DNA of 64,000 nucleotides, taken from assembly GCF_003323745.1 (NCBI RefSeq), contig NZ_QOIL01000006.1:186001-250000 (forward strand), given 5' to 3'. Both the position numbers and the translations under genes were made by a program. Below are positions 46,814 to 56,266 of the stretch, piece after piece (the first letter of the stretch is position 1; each line of letters starts with the position of its first letter). The notes below the pieces were generated by a model. It was not told the origin of the DNA, ran no database searches, and saw only the letters and a list, made by a program, of their open reading frames with translations. Origin of the DNA: Sphaerisporangium album (GTDB lineage: Bacteria > Actinomycetota > Actinomycetes > Streptosporangiales > Streptosporangiaceae).

Positions 46814-48478
46814 TCAGAGGTCGGTTTGCTGGTCGTTCGCCGGCTTGGGAGGGGTGGTTCGCTTGGGTGAGATGCGCTTCATGACCGTGCGGAGGCGGCT
46901 GGTTTTCAGGGTCGCGACCTCCTTGCGCAAACCGCCGACCTCGCGGCGGAGGTCGACGGCGGACTTGCGCCAGCGGCCGGCCTCCTCGCGCCACTTGGTC
47001 ACCTGGCCGCGCAGCCGTTCGGCCTCCTTGGTGAGCTTGGCGATCTCGGCCTCGGCGTCCAGGCGGGCGCGGTAGGTCATCCGGCGGCCCTTGACGGGGG
47101 TGGCCTCCGAAGCGGGAAGGAACCCGAGGGTCTCGCCGTCGATCCACAAGGTGCCGTACACCTCGTCGACCAGGTCATCGACCGCCCCTTCCGAGTCGGC
47201 CCCGCCGACCAGGGCGGCGCGGGCGAAGGCCGAGCGGCGTTCCAGGCGGGCCGTGGTCACGCCGTCCGGGGCCTCGTCCAGCAGCACGCTGACCAGCCCG
47301 TGGTCGCCGTCGACCGCCAGGTCGAGCAGCCGGGCGAGCGTGTCCTCCCCCGGAACCCAGCCCGCCGGGAGCCGCAGCCGGTACGGTGCGAGACGTTCGG
47401 CCTCGCCGGATGTGAGCCGGACCCGTGTGTCATGGGCGTAGTGCCCGCGCAGGAGGGTGAGGTCGAGACGCGGGTCGGTGAGCGGAGCCCTGCGCTCGGG
47501 CGTAAGCGCGTCCCAGGGGCCGTCGAGCAGCACCGACACGTCCGGGACGGTGCCGGCGAGCACGGCGTCCACGGTGGCGCGCGTCTCGTCGTACCCCCCG
47601 GCCTCCACCACGACGTCGAGGTACGGGACCTTCCACTGACGAGTGGGATGCCCGCGCAGCCAGCGGTAGTGCGGGACGCGGTCCCCGATCAAGGCCTGGC
47701 TGACCCGGTCGATGCGCTCTTTGTCCCGCATGCGCATGGACGGCCCGAGGTGGTACCCCACGGCGAGCGGCTCGGGGACGAACACCGCCCCCGCCTGGGC
47801 GAGGCGGTACCCCATCTCGGTGTCCTGGCCGAGGACCAGATCGACGTCCATGGGCCCGGCGGCGTCGATCAGCCGCCGGTTGACCGAGGTGGCGCCGCCG
47901 ACGTGCAGGCTGAAGGCCCGGCTCGGCGCCCGGGTGAGGCCATCGGTGCGTTGGACCAGGTCGACCAGCCATTCGTGCGGCTCCGCGGGCTCGAAGAGCT
48001 CGGCGAGGTCCTTGCCCCCGGCGACGGCCTCGGGCGCGGGCGGCGCGGCCGTGGTGAAGCGCAGGTAGCTCGTGACGACGAGGTAGGGCGCGAGGTGGTG
48101 CCAGCGCATGTGGGCCTCGACCTCGTGCCGGTCGGCGACCACGTCCGAGTCGAGCCAGTGGACGACGTCGCCGGTCGCGACGGCGAGCCCGGCGTTGCGC
48201 GCGTCGGCCCGGCCGGGCGTGTCGCAGACGATCAGGCGCGTGGCGGCCGGGCGGATCGGCGGCAGGCGCAGGGCCGGGCTGCTGCCGTTGTCCACGACGA
48301 CGACCTCGAGAAGCTCCTCGGGGTAGGTCTGCCCGGCGAGGGCGGCGAGGGCCAGGTCGAGCTTGTGCTGCCCGTTGTGGGCGGGGACGACCACGCTGAC
48401 CCGCAGGGACGGTGTCCAGGCGCCGAGGGCGGGCGGGTCGAGCACGGTGTAGTCGTTGCCGCGGACGCGCGCGATCAT
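46814..48478 (-). CDS. glycosyltransferase family 2 with C-terminal coiled coil
   Basis: A 554-residue paralogue of the convergent gene. Shared blocks include RVSVVVPAHNGQHKLDLALAALAGQTYP, VVVVDNGSSPALRLPPIRP and a QDTEMGYRLAQAGAVFVPE general-base region; its metal motif is WLDSDVVAD. A middle domain of about 200 residues is also shared. The last 75 residues are a coiled coil (AEAEIAKLTKEAERLRGQV, RREVGGLRKEVATLKTSRL) ending in basic residues, comparable to the methyltransferase coil. ATG 48478 overlaps the upstream GT2 stop by 4 nt (ATGA), so the two are translationally coupled. Confidence 0.87.
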   Translation of the reverse strand: MIARVRGNDYTVLDPPALGAWTPSLRVSVVVPAHNGQHKLDLALAALAGQTYPEELLEVVVVDNGSSPALRLPPIRPAATRLIVCDTPGRADARNAGLAVATGDVVHWLDSDVVADRHEVEAHMRWHHLAPYLVVTSYLRFTTAAPPAPEAVAGGKDLAELFEPAEPHEWLVDLVQRTDGLTRAPSRAFSLHVGGATSVNRRLIDAAGPMDVDLVLGQDTEMGYRLAQAGAVFVPEPLAVGYHLGPSMRMRDKERIDRVSQALIGDRVPHYRWLRGHPTRQWKVPYLDVVVEAGGYDETRATVDAVLAGTVPDVSVLLDGPWDALTPERRAPLTDPRLDLTLLRGHYAHDTRVRLTSGEAERLAPYRLRLPAGWVPGEDTLARLLDLAVDGDHGLVSVLLDEAPDGVTTARLERRSAFARAALVGGADSEGAVDDLVDEVYGTLWIDGETLGFLPASEATPVKGRRMTYRARLDAEAEIAKLTKEAERLRGQVTKWREEAGRWRKSAVDLRREVGGLRKEVATLKTSRLRTVMKRISPKRTTPPKPANDQQTDL

Positions 48479-49584
48479 GATGCTTCCAGGATGTGGCTGG
48501 GCCGGAAGCCGCGCCACTGGTTGGCCGAGACGCGCAGGAAGTGGGCGAGAGGGAGCTGCCAAGTGTGCCCGGCGGCGAGCGAGCGGCGCAGGACGTAGCC
48601 GAGGCCCTGCGTGCGGTAGATGCGGGCGCCGGCGGCGTGGGCGGTTTTGAGGAATTGCGCGTCCACGCCCCGCGCCACCCCCTCGAACCCGCCTATCTCC
48701 TGAAATCTCGCCCGAGCGAGGAAGATCGTACCGCCGGCCACATGGTCCGACCACACCTCACTGGTGTAGTCCGTACGGCGGACCGTGACCTCCAGCGGCT
48801 CCAGGTAGAAGAACTCCGCCGTCGTGCCCACGATGTCTGCCTGGCTGTAGGCGCGCGCCATGAGCAGGTCGGACAGGTGCTCCGGCGAGTACCAGTCGTC
48901 ATCGTCCCACTTGGCGATCTCGTCGCCGCCCGCCCGCGCCGCCGCCCGGTTGAGCACCTCGCCGAACGGCGTGGCGACGTCCGCCTCGACGACGGTCACC
49001 GGCAGCGGGAACGACTCCAGGGCGCCCCGCACGCCCGGATGCGAGGCCGGGACGCCGTGCAGGCCGAGGAGGACCTCGACCTCGACGTGCCGCTGGCGGG
49101 CGATCTGCGCGAGCGCCGTCCCGAGCAGCTCCGGGCGCTTGCTGGACATCACCACGCTGACCTTCGGCGCCGTACGGCCGACCGGCGCCCGCAGCGCATG
49201 GCGGCGCAGGCGCAGGCTGTGCTCCTCACGGCGAAGATCGCTCACCGACCGCACCGACGGGTCGCGCGGGCCCGGCGCCCACGCGGAAAGGAGCGCCGCC
49301 AGCTCCGGCTCGGCCTCCTTGTACCAGGCCGGCACCTCGTCCGCGTACACCGGCACCCCCGCCGCCGCCAGGCCCGAGATCGTCTCCCGCACCCCAGCGC
49401 GGCCCTCCGGCCAGCGCACGCGCAGCCCGTCGAGCGGCCGCAGGCCCACGACGGCCGCCGCCGTCACCGGAAGATCGGCCGGCTCCCCGTCGAACACCGG
49501 ACGCCCGTCGCGGAAGGCCAGCTCACCGGGGCCGCCGGTCGGCGTGCGCGTGAACCCGAGCGGTGTCGGGTCGCCCTCTGCCAC
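48475..49584 (-). CDS. glycosyltransferase family 2
   Basis: A 369-residue enzyme. An N-terminal region of about 135 residues (GLRPLDGLRVRWPEGRAGVRE) precedes the GT-A domain with KVSVVMSSKRPELLGTALAQIARQ, the DxD-like WDDDDWYSPEHL, and GGTIFLARARFQEIGGFEG. The latter resembles enzymes adding sugars to glycan polymers. GTG 49584 follows AAGGGAG at 5-base spacing. First gene of a two-gene minus-strand unit ending with the coiled-coil GT2; 227 bp from the hom stop on the same strand, so read-through from hom is possible. Confidence 0.87.
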   Translation of the reverse strand: MAEGDPTPLGFTRTPTGGPGELAFRDGRPVFDGEPADLPVTAAAVVGLRPLDGLRVRWPEGRAGVRETISGLAAAGVPVYADEVPAWYKEAEPELAALLSAWAPGPRDPSVRSVSDLRREEHSLRLRRHALRAPVGRTAPKVSVVMSSKRPELLGTALAQIARQRHVEVEVLLGLHGVPASHPGVRGALESFPLPVTVVEADVATPFGEVLNRAAARAGGDEIAKWDDDDWYSPEHLSDLLMARAYSQADIVGTTAEFFYLEPLEVTVRRTDYTSEVWSDHVAGGTIFLARARFQEIGGFEGVARGVDAQFLKTAHAAGARIYRTQGLGYVLRRSLAAGHTWQLPLAHFLRVSANQWRGFRPSHILEAS

Positions 49585-49811
49585 TGCGCTCCCTTCGACG
49601 ATCGCCCTCCGCCGGGGGGCGGGGGTGGACGACGCGAGGCCCCGGCCCCGACGGGCAGGCGGTCTCGTCCGGAGAAAATGCTCTCATCAGCGAGGGACAC
49701 CGCGAGCCGTACAGCCGGCCGTACGGGCACGCTCTGGGCGAACCCACGGCCGGACGGCGAACCGCCGGCCCGACGGGCACGCGCGGCGCACCCCCGGCCG
49801 GGCGGCCGAGG

Positions 49812-51194
49812 TCAGGAGGACTCCTCGCCCTCGACGCGCATCACGCTCGTCACGTCCCGGACGATGTCCAGCTCGCGCAGCCCGGCGATCGTCGCCGACA
49901 GCGCCGCGTCGCTGGCCCGGTGGGTGACCAGAACGAGCTGCGCGTCGTCGCCGCGGCCCTCCTGGCGGACGATCTGGATGGAGACGTCGTGCTTGGCGAA
50001 CATCTCGGCGACCGTTGCCAGCACGCCGGGCTTGTCCGCGACGTCCAGCGAGACGTGGTAGCGGGTCACCGTCTCGCCCATCGGGTGGACCACCAGGTCG
50101 GCGTACGTCGACTCCTGGGGCCCGTGGGTGCCCGCGATGCGGTTGCGCGCCACGGCGACGATGTCGCCCAGCACGGCCGACGCCGTGGGCGCGCCGCCGG
50201 CTCCCTTGCCGTAGAACATGAGCTGGCCCGCCGACTCGGCCTCCACGAACACGGCGTTGTACGCCTCGCGGACACCGGCCAGCGGGTGCGTCCTCGGGAT
50301 CATCGCCGGGTGGACCCGGACGCCGACCGAGCGGCCGTCGTCGGACCGGGCGCAGATGGCGAGCAGCTTGATGACGTACCCCATGGCCTTGGCGCTGGAG
50401 ACGTCGGTCGCGGTGATCTCGGTGATGCCCTCGCGGTGGACGTCGGCGGCGGTCACGCGCGTGTGGAAGGCGAGCCCGGCCAGGATGGCGGCCTTGGCCG
50501 CGGCGTCGAAGCCCTCCACGTCGGCCGTCGGGTCGGCCTCGGCGTACCCCAGGGCCTGGGCCTCCTCCAGGGCGTCGCTGAACGACGCCCCCGTGGAGTC
50601 CATCTTGTCCAGGATGTAGTTGGTGGTGCCGTTCACGATGCCGAGCACGCGGTGCACCCGATCGCCCGCCATGGACTCGCGCAGGGGGCGCAGCAGGGGG
50701 ATCGCCCCCGCCACGCTGGCCTCGTAGTACAGGTCGCCGCCGTGCTTCTTGGCCGAGCCGTGGACGGTGGCGCCGTCCTCGGCCAGCAGCGCCTTGTTGG
50801 CCGTGACGATCGACTTGCCCGCGGAGATCGCCGACAGGATGAGCGAACGCGCCGGTTCGATGCCGCCGATCACCTCCACCACGATGTCGACGTCCTCACG
50901 CGTGACCAGGGACTCGGCGTCGGTGGTCAGCAGGGCCGGGTCCACGTCGCTGTCGCGCTTACGGCCGAGGCGCCTGACGGCCACCCCGGCGAGTTCCAGC
51001 GGCGCGCCGACGCGGGCGGCCAGGTCGTCGGCCTGCTCCTGCAACAGCCGCACCACCTGCGACCCGACGACGCCACAGCCGAGCAGCGCGACCTTCAGCG
51101 GTTTTCCCGGCTCGCCCGGCCTCTCGTGCCGTCCGCGCTGCGGCGCCAGATCGTCCCGCGCGCCGACCTCCCGCACCCCTTCGACCGTTTTCAC
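49812..51194 (-). CDS. hom: homoserine dehydrogenase
   Basis: A 460-residue NAD(P)-dependent enzyme reducing aspartate semialdehyde to homoserine. The Rossmann motif is [17 protein letters not shown]; substrate-binding and catalytic blocks include [31 protein letters not shown] and [16 protein letters not shown]-terminal ACT domain ([21 protein letters not shown] in parts) implies threonine feedback control. Its GTG at 51194 overlaps the lysA stop by 4 nt, so expression is coupled to lysine synthesis. In related genomes thrC follows; here a glycan block intervenes. Confidence 0.97.
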   Translation of the reverse strand: MKTVEGVREVGARDDLAPQRGRHERPGEPGKPLKVALLGCGVVGSQVVRLLQEQADDLAARVGAPLELAGVAVRRLGRKRDSDVDPALLTTDAESLVTREDVDIVVEVIGGIEPARSLILSAISAGKSIVTANKALLAEDGATVHGSAKKHGGDLYYEASVAGAIPLLRPLRESMAGDRVHRVLGIVNGTTNYILDKMDSTGASFSDALEEAQALGYAEADPTADVEGFDAAAKAAILAGLAFHTRVTAADVHREGITEITATDVSSAKAMGYVIKLLAICARSDDGRSVGVRVHPAMIPRTHPLAGVREAYNAVFVEAESAGQLMFYGKGAGGAPTASAVLGDIVAVARNRIAGTHGPQESTYADLVVHPMGETVTRYHVSLDVADKPGVLATVAEMFAKHDVSIQIVRQEGRGDDAQLVLVTHRASDAALSATIAGLRELDIVRDVTSVMRVEGEESS

Positions 51195-52573
51195 GCTTGC
51201 CCCCTCAGCAGGTCGTCCTCGGTTTCGCGGCGCACGATCACGCGGGACACGCCGTCCCGTACGGCGACCACGGCGGGCTTGGGCAGGTAGTTGTAGTTGT
51301 GCGCCAGCGACCGGCAGTAGGCGCCCGTCGCCGGGACCGCCAGCAGGTCGCCCGCGGCGAGGTCGTCCGGCAGCCAGGTGTCGCGGACGACGATGTCGCC
51401 GCTCTCGCAGTGCTTGCCGACCACGCGGGACAGGACCGGCCGGGCGTCGCTGGAGCGGGACGCCAGTACGCAGGTGTACTCGGCGCCGTACAGCGCGGTG
51501 CGGAGGTTGTCGCTCATGCCGCCGTCCACGCTGACGTAGGAACGGATGCCCTCGACGTCCTTGATCGTGCCGACCTCGTAGACGGTCACGCCGCCGGGCC
51601 CGGCGATGGCCCGCCCCGGCTCGACGGTGAGCCTCGGAACGGGGAGGCCGGCGTCCTCGCACACGCGCCTGATGATCTCGCGCAGGCTGTCGGCGACCAC
51701 CTTGATGTCCGGCGCGTCGTCGCCGTCGACGTAGGCGATGCCGTACCCGCCGCCCAGGTCCAGCTCGGGCAGGACGACGCCGTGCTCGTCCTTGATCTGC
51801 GTCAGCAGCACCGCCAGACGCCGCGCGGCGACCTCGAAGCCCGCCGTGTCGAAGATCTGCGAGCCGATGTGGGAGTGCAGGCCGACGAGGTCGAGCCCGG
51901 GCAGGGCCAGCACCCGGCGCACGGCCTCGGCGGCGGCGCCGCTGTTCAGCGACAGGCCGAACTTCTGGTCGTCGTGGGCCGTGGCGATGAACTCGTGGGT
52001 GTGCGCCTCGACGCCGGTGGTGACCCGGATCTGCACCTGGGCGCGGACGCCGAGCTTCTCGGCCAGGAAGCCCACGCGTGCGATCTCGTCGAAGGAGTCG
52101 ACGACGATGCGGCCGACGCCGGCGGTCATGGCCTGCTCCAGCTCGGCGTACGACTTGTTGTTGCCGTGCAGGGCGATGCGCGCGGGCGGGAAGCCTACGC
52201 TGAGCGCCACGGCCAGCTCGCCGCTGGTGCAGACGTCCAGGCCGAGGCCCTCCTGGTCGACCCAGCGGGCGACCTCCCTGCACAGGAACGCCTTGCCGGC
52301 GTAGTAGACGTCGCCGCCGTCGAACGCGGCCTTGTAGTCGCGGCAGCGCGAGCGGAAATCGTCCTCGTCCACGACGTAGAGGGGCGTGCCGTACTCGCGG
52401 GCGAGATCGCGGACGTCCACGCCGGCGATCGTGACCGCTCCGTCCACGCGGCCGGACGTTCGCGGCCAGATGGTGGGGTCGAGCGTATTGAGGTCGGCCG
52501 GGGCCTGCGGAGGCCGCTCCTCGGGCAGCACCTCGGCGTGCCGGTCACCGGCGGGATGGGCGAATCGACTCAC
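51191..52573 (-). CDS. lysA: diaminopimelate decarboxylase
   Basis: A 460-residue fold-III PLP enzyme making lysine from meso-diaminopimelate. The PLP lysine is in [40 protein letters not shown] and [14 protein letters not shown] plus the tyrosine region [15 protein letters not shown] are present. The start is taken at GTG 52573 ([17 protein letters not shown]); GTG 52621 would add 16 residues. Neither has a strong ribosome site, so a leaderless transcript is possible. It is 127 bp from the ArgS-like gene, the position of argS in mycobacteria. Confidence 0.96.
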   Translation of the reverse strand: MSRFAHPAGDRHAEVLPEERPPQAPADLNTLDPTIWPRTSGRVDGAVTIAGVDVRDLAREYGTPLYVVDEDDFRSRCRDYKAAFDGGDVYYAGKAFLCREVARWVDQEGLGLDVCTSGELAVALSVGFPPARIALHGNNKSYAELEQAMTAGVGRIVVDSFDEIARVGFLAEKLGVRAQVQIRVTTGVEAHTHEFIATAHDDQKFGLSLNSGAAAEAVRRVLALPGLDLVGLHSHIGSQIFDTAGFEVAARRLAVLLTQIKDEHGVVLPELDLGGGYGIAYVDGDDAPDIKVVADSLREIIRRVCEDAGLPVPRLTVEPGRAIAGPGGVTVYEVGTIKDVEGIRSYVSVDGGMSDNLRTALYGAEYTCVLASRSSDARPVLSRVVGKHCESGDIVVRDTWLPDDLAAGDLLAVPATGAYCRSLAHNYNYLPKPAVVAVRDGVSRVIVRRETEDDLLRGQA

Positions 52574-52700
52574 CCGAACGAGGCTATCCGACCCCGTGAT
52601 CCTCCCGCGCCCAATGCTCACCTGACGAGACGGTACCGAGGAAGATGTTCACGGCGGCAGGCCAGTCGGCGCACCACTTCCTGCTATTTACCGGTTTTTG

Positions 52701-53600
52701 TCATATTTTCACAGGAGGGGCTTGCCCGAGTGCTGTCAACCCCTCCCCCAGCACCCTGCGGACCGCCCGCGCCATCCACAGGCGCGCGACATGAGTGCCG
52801 GTCGGCGGTTCGTCGCCCTTCGGACTCGCCGGGGCGTGCTCGAAGGCGTCGTGGTAGGACTCGGCCAGCCGCTCCAGGTACGCGGGCCATCCGGGCTCCC
52901 GCCCAGGCGCGCCACCGCCGGAGGCGCGCGACCCGCCGCCACAAGACAGATACCTCCCCGATCGACCGGCATCCCGTCCCGCCCGCCGGCTCGGCAGCTC
53001 GGCCAGCACGCGCAGCACCGCCCGATCACGCGGATCGTCGAGCGACTCGGGCCGGAACCCCGCACCCGCCTCCGGCTCACCCCTGCGTTCCTCCGGCCCC
53101 CCCTTACCCTGACCGGACACCCCCTGAGGACCGGCCTCGATCCCGAGGTCGCGGGCCCAGCGCTGGACGGCCCCCGCCCGCACGTAGGCGTACCTCACGA
53201 CGAAACCGGGGTTGCTCCACGTGAGCGGCGCCTCTGGCCACGGCGCCGCGCCCGCCGGAACCGGCACCTCGGCCGGCGTGACCGGCTCGGCCAGGATCTC
53301 GCGGACGACCTCCCCCGGCACGGCCACCTCGATGACCAGGAACCCGTTCGGCCGCACCTGGACCGCCCTCACCCCGGGCACGGCCCGAAGCCGCACGGCC
53401 AGCCCTTCCGCGATCTCCCGCGCAGACCCGCCCGCCGGCCGTTCCGCGATCTTCCTCGCCGGCCCGCCCGCCGGCGCTTCCGCCACCTGCCGCGCGGGGC
53501 CCGCCCGCCGAAGCGCCGCCGCCGAGACGTACACCGCCTCACGCTCCCATGATCCTTCGGGCACCGGAGGCGAGCCGAGGATGGCGCGCAGCGCGTCCAC
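52701..53600 (-). CDS. ArgS-related DALR anticodon-binding protein (NrtL-like)
   Basis: A protein of about 299 residues lacking the arginyl-tRNA synthetase catalytic core. The C-terminal half has the DALR anticodon-binding pattern (NPGFVVRYAYVRAGAVQRWARDLG, SYHDAFEH, HVARLWMARAVRRVLGEGLTALG in parts); the N-terminal part resembles the ArgS N-domain (VRAVQVRPNGFLVIEV). Streptomyces carry a similar protein annotated NrtL next to lysA. The start is uncertain: GTG 53600 has GGAGGTG 5 bases upstream, but the frame is open to 53765. A 12-13-residue motif (PARKIAERPAGG) is repeated about three times in the N-domain. A tRNA-binding role is inferred. Confidence 0.75.
   Translation of the reverse strand: MDALRAILGSPPVPEGSWEREAVYVSAAALRRAGPARQVAEAPAGGPARKIAERPAGGSAREIAEGLAVRLRAVPGVRAVQVRPNGFLVIEVAVPGEVVREILAEPVTPAEVPVPAGAAPWPEAPLTWSNPGFVVRYAYVRAGAVQRWARDLGIEAGPQGVSGQGKGGPEERRGEPEAGAGFRPESLDDPRDRAVLRVLAELPSRRAGRDAGRSGRYLSCGGGSRASGGGAPGREPGWPAYLERLAESYHDAFEHAPASPKGDEPPTGTHVARLWMARAVRRVLGEGLTALGQAPPVKI
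53415..53500. repeat. short in-frame repeats in the ArgS-like N-domain
   Basis: About three imperfect 36-39-bp units encode PARQVAEAPAGG, PARKIAERPAGG and SAREIAEG. The third copy matches the normal family helix, so the first two look like recent duplications of it. Unit boundaries are approximate. Confidence 0.6.
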
Positions 53601-53859
53601 CGTCACCTCCAGAACCTTCCCGCCGGACGTCCCGGCCTCGCCGATGAGCGGCACAAGGCTCAGGCTACGGCGCGTCCGTCGGCGCTTCCCCGGCGGCGGG
53701 CCGCGCGCCGAGGGCGGGCGTCCGGGCGCTGAGCAGCGCGCCGCGGATCTCCGCGGCCGGATCACCGAGATGAGATGTGGTGGTCATTCGATCGGCGTTC
53801 GCGTTGCGACATCGGGCCATGGAAGCGGCGTGCTCAGAGGCGGCGTGCTCAGAGGCGGC

Positions 53860-54771
53860 TCATTCGTGGGCGCGCAGGGCGGCGACCAGCCATTTGAAGG
53901 CCGGTATCGCCGAGGGGAACGACGTCCTGCCGTTGAGCACTTCCAGCAGTTGCCAGTAGCGCTCCACCCGTGGGTCGGCGAGCAGTTCCAGCCGCTCGCG
54001 CAGTTCCGCGCGCCCGGAGGCCGGAAGGCTTGGGCTGACGATCTCGTCCAGGACGGCCTTGCCCCGCGGCGAGTCGGGGGCGATCCCGTCGGCCAGCGCG
54101 CCGCCCGCGAGCTTGACGACGGCCGGGTACAGGCCGGGCCGCCACTCGGGCGCCCACCCGTCCCCCGTCCCCGCGATCACCATCTGCCGGATCTTCCGCT
54201 GGAAGCCCTCGTCCGCGACCAGTCCGGCCAGCTCGATCCAGGCGTCCACCCGGTCCGGCGCGGGGTCGTCGGGCAGCTCGCGCATCCAGTCCGCGATGAT
54301 CACGGCATCCGGGCTCAGCCCCACGCCGGCGGTCACCCGCGCGACGAAGTCGTCGATGATCTGCTTACGCTCGCGTACGGACAGCCGGGCCAGTTCGTGC
54401 ATCAGAAGCATCTCCTTCGGGGTCCCGCCACGCTTGGCGACCGTGCTCAGCACGGCGCGGCGCAGCCGGAGGGTGCGGATCTCCGCGTCCAGGGCCTTGA
54501 CGTGGGCCTCGGCCACCTCGGCGACCGTCGCCCTCCGCTCCAGCACCTCGCGGACGGCCTCCAGCCCGAGGCCGAGATCGCGCAGCGTCTTCACCAGGTC
54601 GAAGCGGGCGACCGCCTCGGCGTCGTAGAGCCGGTAACCACCGGCCGACCGCCCGCTCGGCGGCACCAGCCCGGCGTCCGACCAGAACCGCACCGTCCGC
54701 GCCGGCACGCCCGCCCGCCGCGCGAGATCACCGATCGTGTACAGCCGCTCGTGTTCGCCCACACCGCCCAC
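53860..54771 (-). CDS. MerR family transcriptional regulator
   Basis: A 303-residue regulator. The winged HTH is at about residues 9-75 (LYTIGDLARRAGVPARTVRFW and GLVPPSGRSAGGYRLYD) followed by the dimerisation helix (FDLVKTLRDLGLGLEAVREVLERRATVAEVAEAHVKALD in parts). A C-terminal domain of about 190 residues has no recognised ligand motif; such MerR proteins often sense small organic compounds. GTG 54771 follows GGAAGGTG at 5 bases. It lies next to a truncated hydrolase, whose full-length ancestor may have been its divergent target. Confidence 0.86.
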   Translation of the reverse strand: MGGVGEHERLYTIGDLARRAGVPARTVRFWSDAGLVPPSGRSAGGYRLYDAEAVARFDLVKTLRDLGLGLEAVREVLERRATVAEVAEAHVKALDAEIRTLRLRRAVLSTVAKRGGTPKEMLLMHELARLSVRERKQIIDDFVARVTAGVGLSPDAVIIADWMRELPDDPAPDRVDAWIELAGLVADEGFQRKIRQMVIAGTGDGWAPEWRPGLYPAVVKLAGGALADGIAPDSPRGKAVLDEIVSPSLPASGRAELRERLELLADPRVERYWQLLEVLNGRTSFPSAIPAFKWLVAALRAHE

Positions 54772-54838
54772 CGTGCACCTTCCACCCACTGGAACCTCAA
54801 CCCGTGTCCGCGAGAAGCCGCGGCTGTGAGGGGCCGTC

Positions 54839-54970
54839 ATGACGGCGATGGCCGCCCGCATCCCCGGCGCGACCTACCGCGAACTCCCCGGCACCCCTCA
54901 CACGCAGATCACCTTGCAGGCACTGGGACAGCCGAACCTCGTGGCCGGCGCCCTGGACGCCTTCCCGCCG
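54839..54970 (+). pseudogene. C-terminal remnant of an alpha/beta hydrolase
   Basis: From ATG 54839 the frame reads MTAMAARIPGATYRELPGTP, HTQITLQALGQPNLVAGALDAF, which matches the usual end of alpha/beta hydrolases: the strand before the catalytic His (PGTPHTQ), then the last helix (QPNLVAGALDAFLP). Nothing of the preceding nucleophile domain is present, because a stop codon lies just upstream (54827-54829), and the tail after ALDAF drifts into low complexity. It may still be translated, since GAGGGG precedes the ATG. Confidence 0.5.
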
Positions 54971-55053
54971 AGCGAAGCCCGTCCTTGTATCGCCGCCGGA
55001 AAATCACCGGCCGCGGATCCGTCAACCGACGTCCGGCTTGAGATACTCGCCCT

Positions 55054-55425
55054 ATGTCTCCCGGGCTCCTCGTCCTCATCATCGCGATCGTGCTGATGAT
55101 CACCACGAACCTCCCTCGCCGAGGCCGGTCGACCTCGTACAAGGACGCCGACCACAAGGGCGTGGTCATCTACTGGCGACCCGGTTGCACGTTCTGCATG
55201 AGGCTGCGCACGCGCCTGCGTTTCACGCGTCTGCGCTACAACGAGGTCAACATCTGGCGGGACCCCGAGGCGGCGGCGTTCGTCCGCTCGGTCGCGAACG
55301 GGAACGAGACCGTACCGACCGTCACCGTGGCCGGAAAGGCGATGGTGAACCCGTCGAAGCAGCAGTTGCTCGAAGCGGTCAAAACGCACGCGCCACACCT
55401 GACATCCGGTGACCGAGACGGGTGA
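55054..55425 (+). CDS. membrane-anchored glutaredoxin-family protein
   Basis: A 123-residue thioredoxin-fold protein: N-terminal membrane helix (about 4-18, GLLVLIIAIVLMITT), a basic stretch, then the glutaredoxin domain with redox motif C45-T-F-C48 (YWRPGCTFCMRL), the cis-proline in TVPTV (P88) and the following VNPSKQQLLEAV. It resembles mycoredoxin-type proteins, which reduce mixed disulfides with mycothiol; the membrane anchor is unusual for mycoredoxin-1 but seen in longer homologues. No clear ribosome site lies before ATG 55054. It ends 4 bp from the convergent phosphotransferase gene. Confidence 0.88.
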   Translation: MSPGLLVLIIAIVLMITTNLPRRGRSTSYKDADHKGVVIYWRPGCTFCMRLRTRLRFTRLRYNEVNIWRDPEAAAFVRSVANGNETVPTVTVAGKAMVNPSKQQLLEAVKTHAPHLTSGDRDG

Positions 55426-55429
55426 CCCG

Positions 55430-56167
55430 CTACCGCAGACGGTCCTCCAACTCCCGCCGATGCCGGCCGACCCACTGGGCGGCGTTCCTGATGGAGACCA
55501 CCACGCCCGCCTCGGCGAGCCGGATCATCGCCGGGTCGCCGTCTGCGGCGCCGGCCTCGATGCCGCGCCTGCAGCGGTCCTGCCACCACAGGATCGTCTC
55601 GACGAGCCCGTCGCGATCCGCGAGGCCGTAGGCGTCGGAGATCAGACGCACCCGCCGACCGGCCTCCGCGACGTCCGTCACCGACGGGCCGAGGTCGAGA
55701 TACTGCCAGCAGACATGCGCGACGTCGTGAACGCGGGCGCCGGGCGCGGCGATGTCCCAGTCGATGAACGCCACCGGGCGCGTCTCGTCCCCGAGCCCGT
55801 CGTAGACCGTGTTCTTCGGCGACAGGTCGTTGTGACAGACCACCTCTTCGTCCCTGGCGAGTTCCGTCCCCGCCGTCAGATCGTGGAACTCCCGGACTAG
55901 CTCGGCGACCCGGACGAGGCTCTTGTCCGAGGTCGCCCAAGGAGCCCTCTCCTGCTGCCAGGGAACGTCGCCGGGCAGATATGACAGCACTTCCCGCCCC
56001 TGCTTATCCACCCCGAGAAACCTCGGCGCCCCGCCCCACTCCCGCCGCTCGAAATGCTCCAACAGCGCGTGCACGAAACCACTACGCCCCGTCAACGACC
56101 GCCGAACCGTCCCACCGACCCGCACGACGTCACTGACGAACCCCCCGGCCAAACGAATCTCTTCCAC
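55430..56167 (-). CDS. aminoglycoside phosphotransferase (APH) family protein
   Basis: A 245-residue small-molecule kinase-like protein. The catalytic loop is VCHNDLSPKNTV (H112, D114, N119) and the metal-binding D136 is in FIDWDIAAPG. The N-lobe is short (RLAGGFVSDVVRVGGTVRR), as in many actinobacterial APH-like proteins that phosphorylate choline, homoserine, fructosamine or unknown substrates; there is no specific aminoglycoside-resistance signature. GTG 56167 (MEEIRLAGG). Its neighbours on the same strand are an adenylate-kinase-like gene (100 bp upstream) and a AAA ATPase, which may be a cotranscribed set. Confidence 0.88.
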   Translation of the reverse strand: MEEIRLAGGFVSDVVRVGGTVRRSLTGRSGFVHALLEHFERREWGGAPRFLGVDKQGREVLSYLPGDVPWQQERAPWATSDKSLVRVAELVREFHDLTAGTELARDEEVVCHNDLSPKNTVYDGLGDETRPVAFIDWDIAAPGARVHDVAHVCWQYLDLGPSVTDVAEAGRRVRLISDAYGLADRDGLVETILWWQDRCRRGIEAGAADGDPAMIRLAEAGVVVSIRNAAQWVGRHRRELEDRLR

Positions 56168-56266
56168 CCCTGGACCCTGTCAAAGCAACACCCGGAACAC
56201 AACGGAATTCGGCATGCCACTGCGCCCTCGCAACAACTTGCCGGTCACACCATTTCTGGCCCGTGA

